Positions 33,825 through 42,230 of a DNA stretch of 64,000 nt are shown here, in pieces. The notes beneath the pieces were generated by a model. That model was not told where the DNA came from and searched no databases. It saw nothing but the letters and a program-made list of their open reading frames with translations. Both the position numbers and the translations under genes were made by a program. Numbering within the stretch: position 1 is the first letter of the stretch; every line of letters starts with the position of its first letter. The stretch spans positions 1,336,607 through 1,400,606 of the forward strand of contig NZ_CP011883.2 of assembly GCF_000340435.2 (NCBI RefSeq), written 5' to 3'. This DNA comes from Mycobacterium haemophilum DSM 44634. GTDB lineage: Bacteria; Actinomycetota; Actinomycetes; Mycobacteriales; Mycobacteriaceae.

Positions 33825-34969
33825 CGTATTGGTTTGGCGCGCCCCCGGAGGTGCATTCGGCGTTGTTGAGTGCTGGTCCGGGTTCTGGTCCGTTGCGGGA
33901 GGCCGCGACAATGTGGACCTCGTTGAGCATCGAATCTTCTTGGGCAGCAGAAGAACTCACTGGAGAGCTGGACGAGGTGTCGGCTGAGGCGTGGCAGGGT
34001 CCGAGCGCCGAGGGCTATGTGGGCGCGCACGCGCCGTATCTGGTCTTCTTAGACGACGTCAGCGCCGACTGCGCGGAGCGGGCTGCTGGGCATGAGGCGA
34101 TGGCGGCGGCATATGATGGTGCTTTGGCGGAGATGCCGACGTTGGCCGAGCTGGCTGTTAACCGTGCCGCCCATGCGGTGTTGGTGGCGACGAATTTCTT
34201 TGGTGTGAACACGATCCCGATCGCGGCCAATGAGGCCGAGTATGCGGAGATGTGGGTTCGGGCGGCCAGCACGATGACCGTTTATGAGGCGACCTCGAAT
34301 TCGGTGCTGGTGCTGGCGTCGCGACTACGGGCCACAGCAGCGCCGGTACTGCTGAAAACCGGTAGTGGCGTGGGCGGCGGCATGGCGGCCGTCCCTGCCG
34401 CGCCGGCAGCCATCATCGATGTCATCATTGAGATATTGATCCTCCTCGGTGAGCTGTTGATCCAGCTCCCGGTGATATTGCTCGAGTTGCTGTTTGGAGT
34501 CGTCGCCTGGGCGATCGTCCTCGCGATCCTGCTGCCATTAGTGATCCTGGCAGAGACGATCGTCTTCGGGTTTTTCGCGATCGTCTTGACCCTGCCGTTC
34601 CTCGCGGTCGCCGCGCCTGTCGTACTGGCCGGCTCGGCGATCGCGTTGCCGACGTCGTTGCCGATCGGCATTAGCGGCTACCTTGCCGACGAGGCGAGTG
34701 TGGGCGCGGAGGTTGTCGAGGTCGATGTCGTGACGGCGAACGTAGCGTCTGGTGGCGCGCGTGCCGGGGTGGCGCCGCAGGGGCGGTTGGTGTCGGTGGT
34801 GGCTTCTGATCGGGGTGCTGGCGCATTGGGTTTTGCTGGGACAGCGGGTAAGGAGTCGGTCACGGGGCCTGCGGGGTTGGTCATGTTGGATGGCGGGTTG
34901 GGTGGTGGTCCGCGGGTGCCGATGTTGCCGGCGACGTGGGAGTCGGATGTGGTTGGTGTGCAAGGTTAA
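33821..34969 (+). CDS. PPE family protein, PPE-PPW subgroup (unit 1)
   Basis: A 382-residue PPE protein. PPE is at residues 8-10 and the WxG-type turn at W58. The N-terminal domain (to about 175) includes TNFFGVNTIPIAANEAEY. Residues 192-286 are almost entirely hydrophobic (several potential membrane helices). The C-terminus has GFAGT and the PRVPMLPATW motif of the PPW subgroup. It should be a type VII secretion (ESX-5) substrate paired with a PE partner. GTG 33821 overlaps the mini-PE stop; a longer in-frame start at 33680 would encode a Gly/Cys-rich shadow of the PE frame. Confidence 0.85.
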   Translation: MTYWFGAPPEVHSALLSAGPGSGPLREAATMWTSLSIESSWAAEELTGELDEVSAEAWQGPSAEGYVGAHAPYLVFLDDVSADCAERAAGHEAMAAAYDGALAEMPTLAELAVNRAAHAVLVATNFFGVNTIPIAANEAEYAEMWVRAASTMTVYEATSNSVLVLASRLRATAAPVLLKTGSGVGGGMAAVPAAPAAIIDVIIEILILLGELLIQLPVILLELLFGVVAWAIVLAILLPLVILAETIVFGFFAIVLTLPFLAVAAPVVLAGSAIALPTSLPIGISGYLADEASVGAEVVEVDVVTANVASGGARAGVAPQGRLVSVVASDRGAGALGFAGTAGKESVTGPAGLVMLDGGLGGGPRVPMLPATWESDVVGVQG

Positions 34970-35222
34970 TGGGTGTGTGCTGGCTAACGGCGTGGTGGCT
35001 GATATCGGCAAATTGACGTTGAGAGGGCATGATGTCGGCGCCGACGATCGCGCGCATCCGTGACTGATCCAGCAGGATCACGTCGGTGTTGACACCGTTG
35101 GCGCGATGGCCCCGCATTGTATTCACTGAAGCAGTAGTTGACTATAGCGATGTTTCCACGATATGCATTACTCGCTGTGTATACAGCTGGGCGATCTGTT
35201 TGCTGAGCGGGAGGGGCGGGCT
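34970..35222. other. Spacer between PE/PPE units 1 and 2
   Basis: No convincing gene. It contains the shared TTGACTATAGCGATGTT promoter-like sequence at 35138 and a GAGGGG-type ribosome site before unit 2. A short minus-strand frame around 34881-35126 reads MRGHRANGVNTDVILLDQ, but I cannot assign it. Confidence 0.4.
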
Positions 35223-35333
35223 ATTACGCTGCGGGTAGTTCCGCATGGTTTGGCGGTGGCCGATGCTGCGGCGCTGCCGGCTCGTCTTGCGGCGGCGAAT
35301 GCTGGTGCGGCGTCACATGTGGGTCTGGTGTGA
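35223..35333 (+). CDS. Mini PE-like frame, unit 2, with ATT at the start position
   Basis: A 36-codon frame, ATT ACG CTG CGG onward, gives TLRVVPHGLAVADAAALPAR and ends SHVGLV. The alignment with unit 1 puts ATT where GTG stands there, so initiation would need a rare codon. The PE glutamate is replaced by His (PHG). It overlaps the PPE start by 4 bp. It is either a decaying PE or a coupling leader. Confidence 0.4.
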   Translation: MTLRVVPHGLAVADAAALPARLAAANAGAASHVGLV

Positions 35334-36445
35334 CGCTTTGGTTTGGCGTGCCGCCGGAGGTGCATTCGGCGTTGTTGGCTGCCGGTCCGGGTCCTGGTCC
35401 GGTGTTGAACGCCGGTGCGGCGTGGACCTCGCTGAGCGTCGAATACGCGTTGGCGGCACAAGAACTCACCGCAAATCTGGGTGCAGTGTCAGCTGGTCTG
35501 TGGGAGGGGCCGAGCGCGGCGAACTATGAGTCCGCGCACGCACCGTATCTGACATGGCTGACAAAGACCAGCGCTGACTGCGCCGAACGGGCTGTAGGGC
35601 ATGAGGTGGCGGCGGCGGCCTATACCGGTGCGCTGGCCGAGATGCCCACCTTGTCCGAGCTGGCCGCTAACCACGCCGCCCATGCGGTGTTGTCAGGGAC
35701 GAATTTCTTTGGTGTGAATACGATCCCGATCGCGGTCAATGAGGCCGAGTACAAGGAGATGTGGGTTCGGGCGGCCACCACCATGAGCGCCTATGAAGCG
35801 GTTTCGGGTACGGTGCTGGCGTCGGGACCACCGGCCACAGCGGCGCCGCCACTGCTGAACGCCCATGGTGGCGTACCCAGTGTCCTTGCGGCCAACGTCG
35901 CCGCACCGGGGGAGCTCCCGATCATCATTATCATATTGATCAATATCATTATGATATTGTTCTATCTGTTGTTTGCGGTTGTCCTCTGGACGGTCGTCCT
36001 CGCGATGGTGCTGCCGCTGATCATCTTGGCCGAGGCGATCACCTTCACGCTCCTCGCGATCATCTTGACCCCGCCGTTCCTGATCATCGCCACGCCATTC
36101 GTGCTGGCCGGCTCCGTGATTGGGGTGCCGACCGCGTTAGCGATTGCGTTGCCGATTGCGGTGCCAATCGGTGCCGGCGCCTACCTCGCGGACGAGTCGA
36201 GGGATGAGGAGCCTGAGCAGGAACCTGGTGAAGCCGGCGAACGTGTGGTAGAAGTGTCGTCTGTTGTAGCGCGCCCTGTGGTGGCACCGGAGTGGGGTTT
36301 TGCTGGGACCGCGAGTAAGGAGTCGGTTGGGCAGCCGGCGGGGTTGACGGTGTGCGGTGATGGTTTGTTCGGCGCTGCTCCGCGGGTGCCGATGTTGCCG
36401 GCGAGCTGGCAGTCAAATGTGGTTGGTGGGCGAATTAACGGTTAG
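35330..36445 (+). CDS. PPE family protein, PPE-PPW subgroup (unit 2)
   Basis: A 371-residue paralogue of the preceding PPE: VTLWFGVPPEVHSALL, W in LWEGPSA, TNFFGVNTIPIAVNEAEY, and a C-terminal GFAGT plus PRVPMLPASW. Residues of roughly 185-290 form an isoleucine-rich hydrophobic block (PIIIIILINIIMILFYLLF). Its N-terminal DNA is nearly identical to unit 3, while the central block differs. GTG 35330 overlaps the upstream mini-PE frame. Confidence 0.85.
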   Translation: MTLWFGVPPEVHSALLAAGPGPGPVLNAGAAWTSLSVEYALAAQELTANLGAVSAGLWEGPSAANYESAHAPYLTWLTKTSADCAERAVGHEVAAAAYTGALAEMPTLSELAANHAAHAVLSGTNFFGVNTIPIAVNEAEYKEMWVRAATTMSAYEAVSGTVLASGPPATAAPPLLNAHGGVPSVLAANVAAPGELPIIIIILINIIMILFYLLFAVVLWTVVLAMVLPLIILAEAITFTLLAIILTPPFLIIATPFVLAGSVIGVPTALAIALPIAVPIGAGAYLADESRDEEPEQEPGEAGERVVEVSSVVARPVVAPEWGFAGTASKESVGQPAGLTVCGDGLFGAAPRVPMLPASWQSNVVGGRING

Positions 36446-36687
36446 CTGAGTCCGTTGTGACAAAGACACTTCCGTGGGTTCCGGGAAACTCGAGATGTTG
36501 CCTAACGCTGCGCGTGGACTGCTGGTCAGGCCCCGGAGCGGGCGGACCATCCGGGCGAGATAGCGCAAGACTTCTGTGCTAAGGCGGTAGCCGACGGGAG
36601 GTATGCCCTGCCGTAGTATTTGTCATATGTATAATAATTCCCCTCGGGTTTTGGCTTAACAGAGGAGGGGCGGTTTTTGACGCTGCG
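36446..36687. other. Spacer between PE/PPE units 2 and 3
   Basis: No gene seen. A consensus TATAAT occurs near 36630-36640 (ATGTATAATAATTCC), and AGAGGAGGGG precedes the third PE frame. The TTGACTAT leader of units 1 and 2 is not conserved here. Confidence 0.4.
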
Positions 36688-36777
36688 GTGGTTCCGGAGG
36701 GTTTGGTGGCGGCGCATTCTGCTGCGGTGCCGGTGATTGCGGTGGCGGCGTCGTCGTACGGTGTGGGTTTGGTGTGA
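36679..36777 (+). pseudogene. Frameshifted mini PE-like ORF, unit 3
   Basis: The region aligns with unit 1, but one base is missing: GACGCTGCGGTGG here against GACGCTGCAGGTGG. The frame entering from TTG 36678 is lost. GTG 36688 could still start the correct frame (VVPEGLVAAHSAA to YGVGLV, 29 codons) and ends at TGA 36775-36777, overlapping the PPE start. It is therefore broken, or shortened by seven residues. Confidence 0.5.
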
Positions 36778-37850
36778 CGCTTTGGTTTGGCGTGCCGCCG
36801 GAGGTGCATTCGGCGTTGTTGGCTGCTGGTCCGGGTCCTGGTCCGGTGTTGAACGCCGGTGCGGCGTGGACCTCGCTGAGCGTCGAATACGCGTTGGCGG
36901 CACAAGAACTCACTGCAAATCTGGGCGCGGTGTCGGCTGCGGCGTGGGAGGGGCCGAGCGCGGCGAACTATGTGGCCGCGCACGCACCGTATCTGACATG
37001 GCTGACAAAGACCAGCGCTGACTGTGCGCAGCGGGCTGTAGGGCATGAGGTGGCGGCGGCGGCCTATACCGGTGCGCTGGCCGAGATGCCAACGTTGTCC
37101 GAGCTGGTTGCTAACCATGCCGCCCATGCGGTGTTGTCGGGGACGAATTTCTTTGGTGTGAATACGATCCCGATCGCGGTTAATGAGGCCGAGTACGCGG
37201 AGATGTGGGTTCGGGCGGCCACCATCATGAGCGCCTATGAAGCGGTTTCGGGTACGGTGCTGGCGTCACGACCACTGGCCACAGCGGCGCCGCCACTGCT
37301 GAACGCCCATGGTGGCGCACTCAGCGTCCTTGCGGCCGACGTCGCCGCACCGGCAGCCGTCGTTGACGTCATCATTGACATATTGATGGCCCTCGGTGCG
37401 TTATTTATTGGAGCCGTGCTCTGGGCGATCATCGCTGTGATCCTCGAGATCGCTGCTTCCCTCGTGATCGCTCCGCTCGTGCCGCCAGTCGTGCTGGTCG
37501 GCTCCGCGATCGCGTTGCCGACTGCGTTATCGATTGCGTTGCCGACCGCGTTACCAATCGGTGCCGGCGGCTACCTCGCGGACCGGTCTAGGGATGAGGA
37601 GCCTGGTGAAGCCGGCGAACGTGTGGTAGAAGTGTCGTCTGTTGTAGCGCGCCCTGTGGTGGCACCGGAGTGGGGTTTTGCTGGGACCGTGAGTAAGGAG
37701 TCGGTTGGGCAGCCGGCGGGGTTGACGGTGTGCGGTGCTGGTTTGTTCGGCGCTGCTCCGCGGGTGCCGATGTTGCCGGCGAGCTGGGAGCCGTGTCCCT
37801 GGGGCAACGCCGTGTCGCATCACAGCAGCGGCCGCGTCACATTTTGCTAG
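36774..37850 (+). CDS. PPE family protein, PPE-PPW subgroup (unit 3), atypical C-terminus
   Basis: A 358-residue paralogue, N-terminal half almost identical to unit 2. The hydrophobic block is shorter (VVDVIIDILMALGALFIGAVLWAI then valine/leucine-rich segments). GFAGT and PRVPMLPASW are present, but after ASW the sequence changes to EPCPWGNAVSHHSSGRVTFC instead of the QSNVVGGRING tail of unit 2. The 3' end looks like a recombination joint. Confidence 0.83.
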   Translation: MTLWFGVPPEVHSALLAAGPGPGPVLNAGAAWTSLSVEYALAAQELTANLGAVSAAAWEGPSAANYVAAHAPYLTWLTKTSADCAQRAVGHEVAAAAYTGALAEMPTLSELVANHAAHAVLSGTNFFGVNTIPIAVNEAEYAEMWVRAATIMSAYEAVSGTVLASRPLATAAPPLLNAHGGALSVLAADVAAPAAVVDVIIDILMALGALFIGAVLWAIIAVILEIAASLVIAPLVPPVVLVGSAIALPTALSIALPTALPIGAGGYLADRSRDEEPGEAGERVVEVSSVVARPVVAPEWGFAGTVSKESVGQPAGLTVCGAGLFGAAPRVPMLPASWEPCPWGNAVSHHSSGRVTFC

Positions 37851-37926
37851 CTGCGGGACGGCTCGCGCAAGACAACAGGTACCCCTGGCGGGCGACCGGC
37901 GATGCGATGTCGAATACGGTTGCCGG

Positions 37927-38940
37927 ATGAGTGTTTTCGCAACGGCTAGCGGTGTTGGATCGTGGCCCGGCTCATCCCCGCGCCCCGCCGCCGAGGTTGT
38001 CGTCGGCGAGTTGGCGGGCGCGCTGGCCCATATCGTTGAGTTGCCCGCCAGGGGAGTGGGCGCCGACCTGCTCGGACGGGCCGGTGCGCTGCTCATCGAC
38101 GTGGCCATCGACACGGTGCCACGCGGTTACCGCATCGCCGCACGGCCCGGCGCAGTGACACGCAGAGCCGTTAGCCTGCTCGACGAGGACATGGATGCCC
38201 TCGAAGAGGCCTGGGAGAAGGCCGGTCTGCGCGGCAGGGGGCGTGTCGTCAAGGTGCAGGCTCCTGGACCGGTCAGCTTGGTGGCCGGGCTAGAACTGGC
38301 CAACGGCCACCGGGCGATCACCGACCCCGGCGCCGTGCGTGACCTGGCAGCATCGCTGGCCGAGGGCGTTGCCGCGCACCGTGCGGCCCTGGCACGGCGA
38401 CTCGACACCCCGGTGGTGGTGCAGTTCGACGAGGCGTCGCTGCCGGCGGCATTGGGGGGACTGCTGACCGGGGTGACCGCGTTTTCCCCGGTCGCTCCGC
38501 TCGACGAAGCGCTGGCGGCAGCGTTGTTGGACAATTGCGTCGCGACCGTGGGTGCCGATGTACTGCTGCACAGCTGTGCCGCGGAACTGCCGTGGAACTT
38601 CTTGCAGCGCAGCGCTATTAGCGCGGTGTCGGTAGATGCCAACATGCTGCGGGCAGCGGATCTGGATGGCATCGCAGCATTCGTCGAGTCTGGTCGCACC
38701 ATCGTGTTGGGCGTAGTGCCCGCAACCGCCCCGCAACGGCCGCCGTCGGTCGAGCAGGTCGCCGCCGCCGTTGTCGGGGTGACCGATCGGCTCGGCTTCG
38801 GCCGCTCAGCGCTGCGCGATCGCATCGGTGTCAGCCCGGCATGCGGTCTGGCGGGTGCGACGCCGCAATGGTCGCGCACCGCGATCGAGCTTGCGCGCAA
38901 GGCCGCCGAAGCGTTCGCCCAAGACCCGGATGCCATCTAA
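37927..38940 (+). CDS. MetE/UROD-superfamily protein
   Basis: A 337-residue protein resembling the C-terminal barrel of cobalamin-independent methionine synthase. It opens ATASGVGSWPG and has VQFDEASLPAAL, LLHSCAAELPW and VSPACGLAGATPQW. The His-Ser-Cys and Pro-Ala-Cys motifs match the zinc-binding His/Cys/Cys set of MetE-like methyltransferases. Its methyl donor and acceptor are unknown. ATG 37927 lies 6 bases after TACGGT (37915-37920), so likely leaderless; the length equals Rv3015c. Confidence 0.85.
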   Translation: MSVFATASGVGSWPGSSPRPAAEVVVGELAGALAHIVELPARGVGADLLGRAGALLIDVAIDTVPRGYRIAARPGAVTRRAVSLLDEDMDALEEAWEKAGLRGRGRVVKVQAPGPVSLVAGLELANGHRAITDPGAVRDLAASLAEGVAAHRAALARRLDTPVVVQFDEASLPAALGGLLTGVTAFSPVAPLDEALAAALLDNCVATVGADVLLHSCAAELPWNFLQRSAISAVSVDANMLRAADLDGIAAFVESGRTIVLGVVPATAPQRPPSVEQVAAAVVGVTDRLGFGRSALRDRIGVSPACGLAGATPQWSRTAIELARKAAEAFAQDPDAI

Positions 38941-38956
38941 TCGCGCCGGCTGACCA

Positions 38957-39016
38957 CCGAGATTGCCGCCAAGGCTGTGCGAACCCGGCTGGACACAACC
39001 ACCGCGGCAATCTCGG
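38957..39016. repeat. Inverted repeat between Rv3015c-like gene and ligA
   Basis: CCGAGATTGCCGC (38957-38969) and GCGGCAATCTCGG (39004-39016) are perfect 13-bp arms. It starts 16 bases after the upstream stop and ends about 50 bases before the ligA start: a candidate terminator without a U-run. Its sequence differs from the CGCGAG family. Confidence 0.55.
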
Positions 39017-39065
39017 CGCACCAGCGGCCCGGGCCTGCGTCGGACTGCTCAGTTAGCCTGCGGGG

Positions 39066-41150
39066 GTGAGTTCGCCCGAAGCTGACCCTATCGGACCCGA
39101 GGTGTTGCGGCAGTGGCGAGAGCTGGCCGAAGAGGTGCGCGAACATCAGTTCCGCTACTACGTGCGGGACGCGCCGATCATCTCCGACGCGGAGTTCGAT
39201 CGCCTGCTGGTCAGGCTCGCCGCGCTGGAGGAAGCCCATCCCGAGCTGCGCACGCCCGATTCCCCTACTCAGCTGGTCGGCGGTGCCGGCTTCACGACTG
39301 ATTTCGTGGCGACCGAGCATCTCGAACGGATGCTCAGCCTCGACAACGCGTTCAGTGGGGATGAACTCGACGCCTGGGTCACCCGCATCCGCGCTGAGAT
39401 CGGTGATGACGTCCATTATTTGTGTGAGCTCAAGATTGACGGTGTCGCATTGTCGTTGGTCTATCGGGATGGACGCCTGACCCGCGCCGCGACTCGGGGT
39501 GATGGTCGCACCGGCGAGGACGTCACGCTGAACGCGCGGACCATCGAAGACGTGCCAGAACGGCTGACCGCCAGCGATATTTACCCGCTGCCAGAGGTTC
39601 TCGAGGTCCGCGGCGAGGTGTTTTTCCGGGTGGCGGACTTCCAAGCGCTCAACGCGAGCCTCGTTGAGGAGGGCAAGAATCCGTTCGCTAACCCACGCAA
39701 CAGCGCGGCGGGCTCGCTGCGCCAGAAAGATCCGGCGGTCACGGCCCGCCGCAAGCTGCGGATGATCTGCCATGGACTTGGGCACATCGAAGGTTTTCGC
39801 CCCGCCACCCAGCACCAGGCCTACTTGGCTTTACAGGCCTGGGGGCTGCCGGTGTCCGAGCATACGACGCTGGTGAACGACATAGCTGGCGTCCAGGGAC
39901 GCATCGCCTATTGGGGCGAACATCGCCACGAGGTGGACCACGAAATCGACGGGATAGTGGTCAAAATCGACGAGGTGGTGTTGCAGCGCAGGCTGGGTTC
40001 CACCTCGCGAGCTCCGCGATGGGCCATCGCTTACAAGTACCCACCTGAGGAAGCGCAGACCAAGCTGCTCGACATCCGGGTGAACGTCGGCCGCACCGGG
40101 CGGGTCACGCCGTTCGCGTTCATGACGCCGGTGAAGGTGGCCGGGTCGACGGTCGGGCAGGCGACCCTGCACAACGCTGCTGAGGTCAAACGCAAAGGCG
40201 TGTTGATCGGTGACACCGTGGTGATCCGCAAGGCCGGCGACGTGATTCCCGAAGTCTTAGGACCCGTGGTTGACCTGCGCGACGGGTCCGAACGCGAATT
40301 CGTCATGCCCACAACGTGTCCCGAGTGCGGCACCACGTTGGCGCCGGAAAAGGAAGGCGATGCTGACATCCGTTGCCCCAATGCCAGGAGCTGCCCGGGG
40401 CAACTGCGAGAGCGCGTGTTTCACGTCGCCAGCCGCAGCGCGCTCGACATCGAGGGACTGGGATACGAGGCCGGCGTTGCGCTGCTGGCCGCGCAGGTGA
40501 TCACCAGCGAGGGTGACCTGTTCACCCTCACCGAGGATGACTTGTTGCGCACCGAGCTTTTCCGGACCAAGGCCGGCGAGTTGTCGGCCAACGGCAAACG
40601 GTTACTGGTCAACGTCGACAAGGCCAAAGCCGCACCGCTGTGGCGAGTGCTGGTGGCGTTGTCGATCCGGCATGTCGGGCCGACGGCGGCGCGAGCCCTG
40701 GCCACCGAGTTCGGCAGCGTTGACGCCATCGTGGCCGCGTCCACCGAGCAGCTGGCCGCCGTCGAGGGGGTAGGTGCCACCATCGCGGCCGCGGTCACCG
40801 AGTGGTTCACCGTCGACTGGCATCGCGCGATTGTCGACAAGTGGCGGGCGGCCGGGGTGCGGATGGCCGATGAGCGCGACACCAGCGTGCCGCGCACGTG
40901 CGAGGGGCTCACCATCGTCGTCACCGGCTCGTTAGCGGGGTTTTCCCGCGACGACGCCAAGGAGGCGATCGTGGCGCGCGGTGGCAAGGCCGCTGGTTCG
41001 GTGTCGAAGAAGACTGCCTACGTGGTCGCCGGCGACTCGCCGGGATCCAAATACGACAAGGCGGTCGAGCTCGGGGTACCGATCCTCGATGAAGATGGGT
41101 TTCGCCGGTTGCTGGAGCAGGGGCCACCGGTGCAGCAAGCCGTCGAATAG
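39066..41150 (+). CDS. ligA: NAD-dependent DNA ligase
   Basis: A 694-residue essential replicative ligase. The adenylated lysine is K123 in ELKIDG. Domains in order: Ia (YYVRDAPIISDAEFD), adenylation, OB fold, a four-cysteine zinc finger (CPECGTTL ... RCPNARSCPGQL), helix-hairpin-helix repeats, and a C-terminal BRCT (about 615-694). GTG 39066 is preceded by TTAGCCT, a -10-like box. Corresponds to Rv3014c. Confidence 0.96.
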   Translation: MSSPEADPIGPEVLRQWRELAEEVREHQFRYYVRDAPIISDAEFDRLLVRLAALEEAHPELRTPDSPTQLVGGAGFTTDFVATEHLERMLSLDNAFSGDELDAWVTRIRAEIGDDVHYLCELKIDGVALSLVYRDGRLTRAATRGDGRTGEDVTLNARTIEDVPERLTASDIYPLPEVLEVRGEVFFRVADFQALNASLVEEGKNPFANPRNSAAGSLRQKDPAVTARRKLRMICHGLGHIEGFRPATQHQAYLALQAWGLPVSEHTTLVNDIAGVQGRIAYWGEHRHEVDHEIDGIVVKIDEVVLQRRLGSTSRAPRWAIAYKYPPEEAQTKLLDIRVNVGRTGRVTPFAFMTPVKVAGSTVGQATLHNAAEVKRKGVLIGDTVVIRKAGDVIPEVLGPVVDLRDGSEREFVMPTTCPECGTTLAPEKEGDADIRCPNARSCPGQLRERVFHVASRSALDIEGLGYEAGVALLAAQVITSEGDLFTLTEDDLLRTELFRTKAGELSANGKRLLVNVDKAKAAPLWRVLVALSIRHVGPTAARALATEFGSVDAIVAASTEQLAAVEGVGATIAAAVTEWFTVDWHRAIVDKWRAAGVRMADERDTSVPRTCEGLTIVVTGSLAGFSRDDAKEAIVARGGKAAGSVSKKTAYVVAGDSPGSKYDKAVELGVPILDEDGFRRLLEQGPPVQQAVE

Positions 41151-41152
41151 CG

Positions 41153-41809
41153 TCAGCGCAGCATGGTGGCCACGATCCCGGCCAGATACCCCAGCCGAGC
41201 CACCTCTGACGGCCGAAACTCCGGGCCCGGACGGCCCAGCACCACCGCGGTGTGCGGGTCGCCCAACGGTGCGGCGACCATGGTGGTGTCCATATCGCGC
41301 CACGCCTGCGGCACCCACTCGGCGGTACCGTCGAGCGGCGCGGCATGCTCGATCGGTAGCCACGGTGCCGAATCCGCCCGCGTCTCCGGTGCGCCAGCGC
41401 TCGCGGCGAGGCGGTGTAGCTCTCCCTGGGAACTGTGCAGCACTGTGCACCAGCTCACTCGCAGCACTTTCGGCGCCTCGTCGGCGAGCACCTGCAGCCT
41501 GGACGCGTTGTCGCGGGCCGCGGCGACCTGGTCGAGCAGCTCCAGCTCGCGGTGGGCTTCCAGCAGACCGCTGTGCGGTCGGACGCTGTCTACTCGGACA
41601 CCGGGAAGTGATTCGGCGGCGGTGATCAACTTGTCGGGCATCGCTCCTGGCGGCAGCTCGATCACCAGGTCGTCGATCGCGTAGCCACCGCTGCGCTCCA
41701 CCACATCGAGCGACAAGATGTCGGCGCCCACCGAACCGAGTGCCACAGCTAGCGAGCCCAGGCTACCTGGGCGGTCGGCTAGCTCGATGCGCAGCAAATA
41801 GGAAGGCAC
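41153..41809 (-). CDS. ACT-domain protein
   Basis: A 218-residue protein with an N-terminal ACT domain (PSYLLRIELADRPGSLGSLA onward, GVRVDSVRPH as its end) and a C-terminal GAF-like half. ACT domains bind amino acids; no enzyme domain is attached. The sense of regulation is unknown. I chose GTG 41809 because it gives the length recalled for Rv3013; a start three codons upstream is possible. It is convergent with ligA, with a 2-bp gap. Confidence 0.85.
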   Translation of the reverse strand: MPSYLLRIELADRPGSLGSLAVALGSVGADILSLDVVERSGGYAIDDLVIELPPGAMPDKLITAAESLPGVRVDSVRPHSGLLEAHRELELLDQVAAARDNASRLQVLADEAPKVLRVSWCTVLHSSQGELHRLAASAGAPETRADSAPWLPIEHAAPLDGTAEWVPQAWRDMDTTMVAAPLGDPHTAVVLGRPGPEFRPSEVARLGYLAGIVATMLR

Positions 41810-41849
41810 GGCCAACACTGTTGCACAGCGGTGCCGCTGCCGACCAGCG

Positions 41850-41899
41850 TGCGGCCAGCTTCACGCTCGGTAACGACTGTGCGGCCAGCTTCACGCTCG
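41850..41899 (+). repeat. 20-bp direct repeat before gatC
   Basis: TGCGGCCAGCTTCACGCTCG occurs at 41850-41869 and exactly again at 41880-41899. Each is a half-arm of the palindrome family (CCAGNTTCACGCTCGCG). They lie between the divergent ACT gene and gatC, next to the gatC -10 box TAGGCT (41906-41911). Confidence 0.65.
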
Positions 41900-41921
41900 C
41901 GGCTAGGTAGGCTTTTCGCTC

Positions 41922-42230
41922 GTGTCCCAGATCTCCCGCATCTCCCGCGATGAGGTTGCGCACCTGGCCCGGCTGGCCCGGCTGGCGTTGACCGATACCG
42001 AGTTGGACAGCTTCTCTGGTCAACTTGACGCCATCTTGACCCACGTCAGCCAGATCCAGGCCGTCGACGTCACCGGTGTCGAACCCACCGACAACCCGCT
42101 CAAGGACGTGAACGTCACGCGCCCGGACGAGACCGTCCCGTGCCTTACCCAGCAGCAGGCGCTGGCCGAAGCACCCGAAGCCGTCGACGGTCGCTTCGCT
42201 GTCCCCCAGATCCTGGGGGACGCCGAGTGA
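41922..42230 (+). CDS. gatC: Asp/Glu-tRNA(Asn/Gln) amidotransferase subunit C
   Basis: A 102-residue small subunit that wraps GatA and GatB. It starts MSQISRISRDEVAHLARLAR. The ISR-ISR doubling comes from a 9-bp tandem duplication (ATCTCCCGC twice), making it three residues longer than the recalled Rv3012c. TAGGCT lies 10 bases upstream of the GTG, so it is likely leaderless. It overlaps gatA by 4 bp. The complex converts mischarged Glu-tRNA(Gln) and Asp-tRNA(Asn). Confidence 0.94.
   Translation: MSQISRISRDEVAHLARLARLALTDTELDSFSGQLDAILTHVSQIQAVDVTGVEPTDNPLKDVNVTRPDETVPCLTQQQALAEAPEAVDGRFAVPQILGDAE

Noticed and set aside
34881..35126. Minus-strand frame of 81 codons between PE/PPE units 1 and 2
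   Set aside because: No recognisable domain, overlaps the end of a PPE gene, and no ribosome site; it might be a gene relic but the sequence alone does not support a call.
41850..41899. Direct repeat considered as a minimal CRISPR
   Set aside because: Only two 20-bp repeats with a 10-bp spacer, no cas genes nearby, and the repeat is a half-arm of a dispersed palindrome family.
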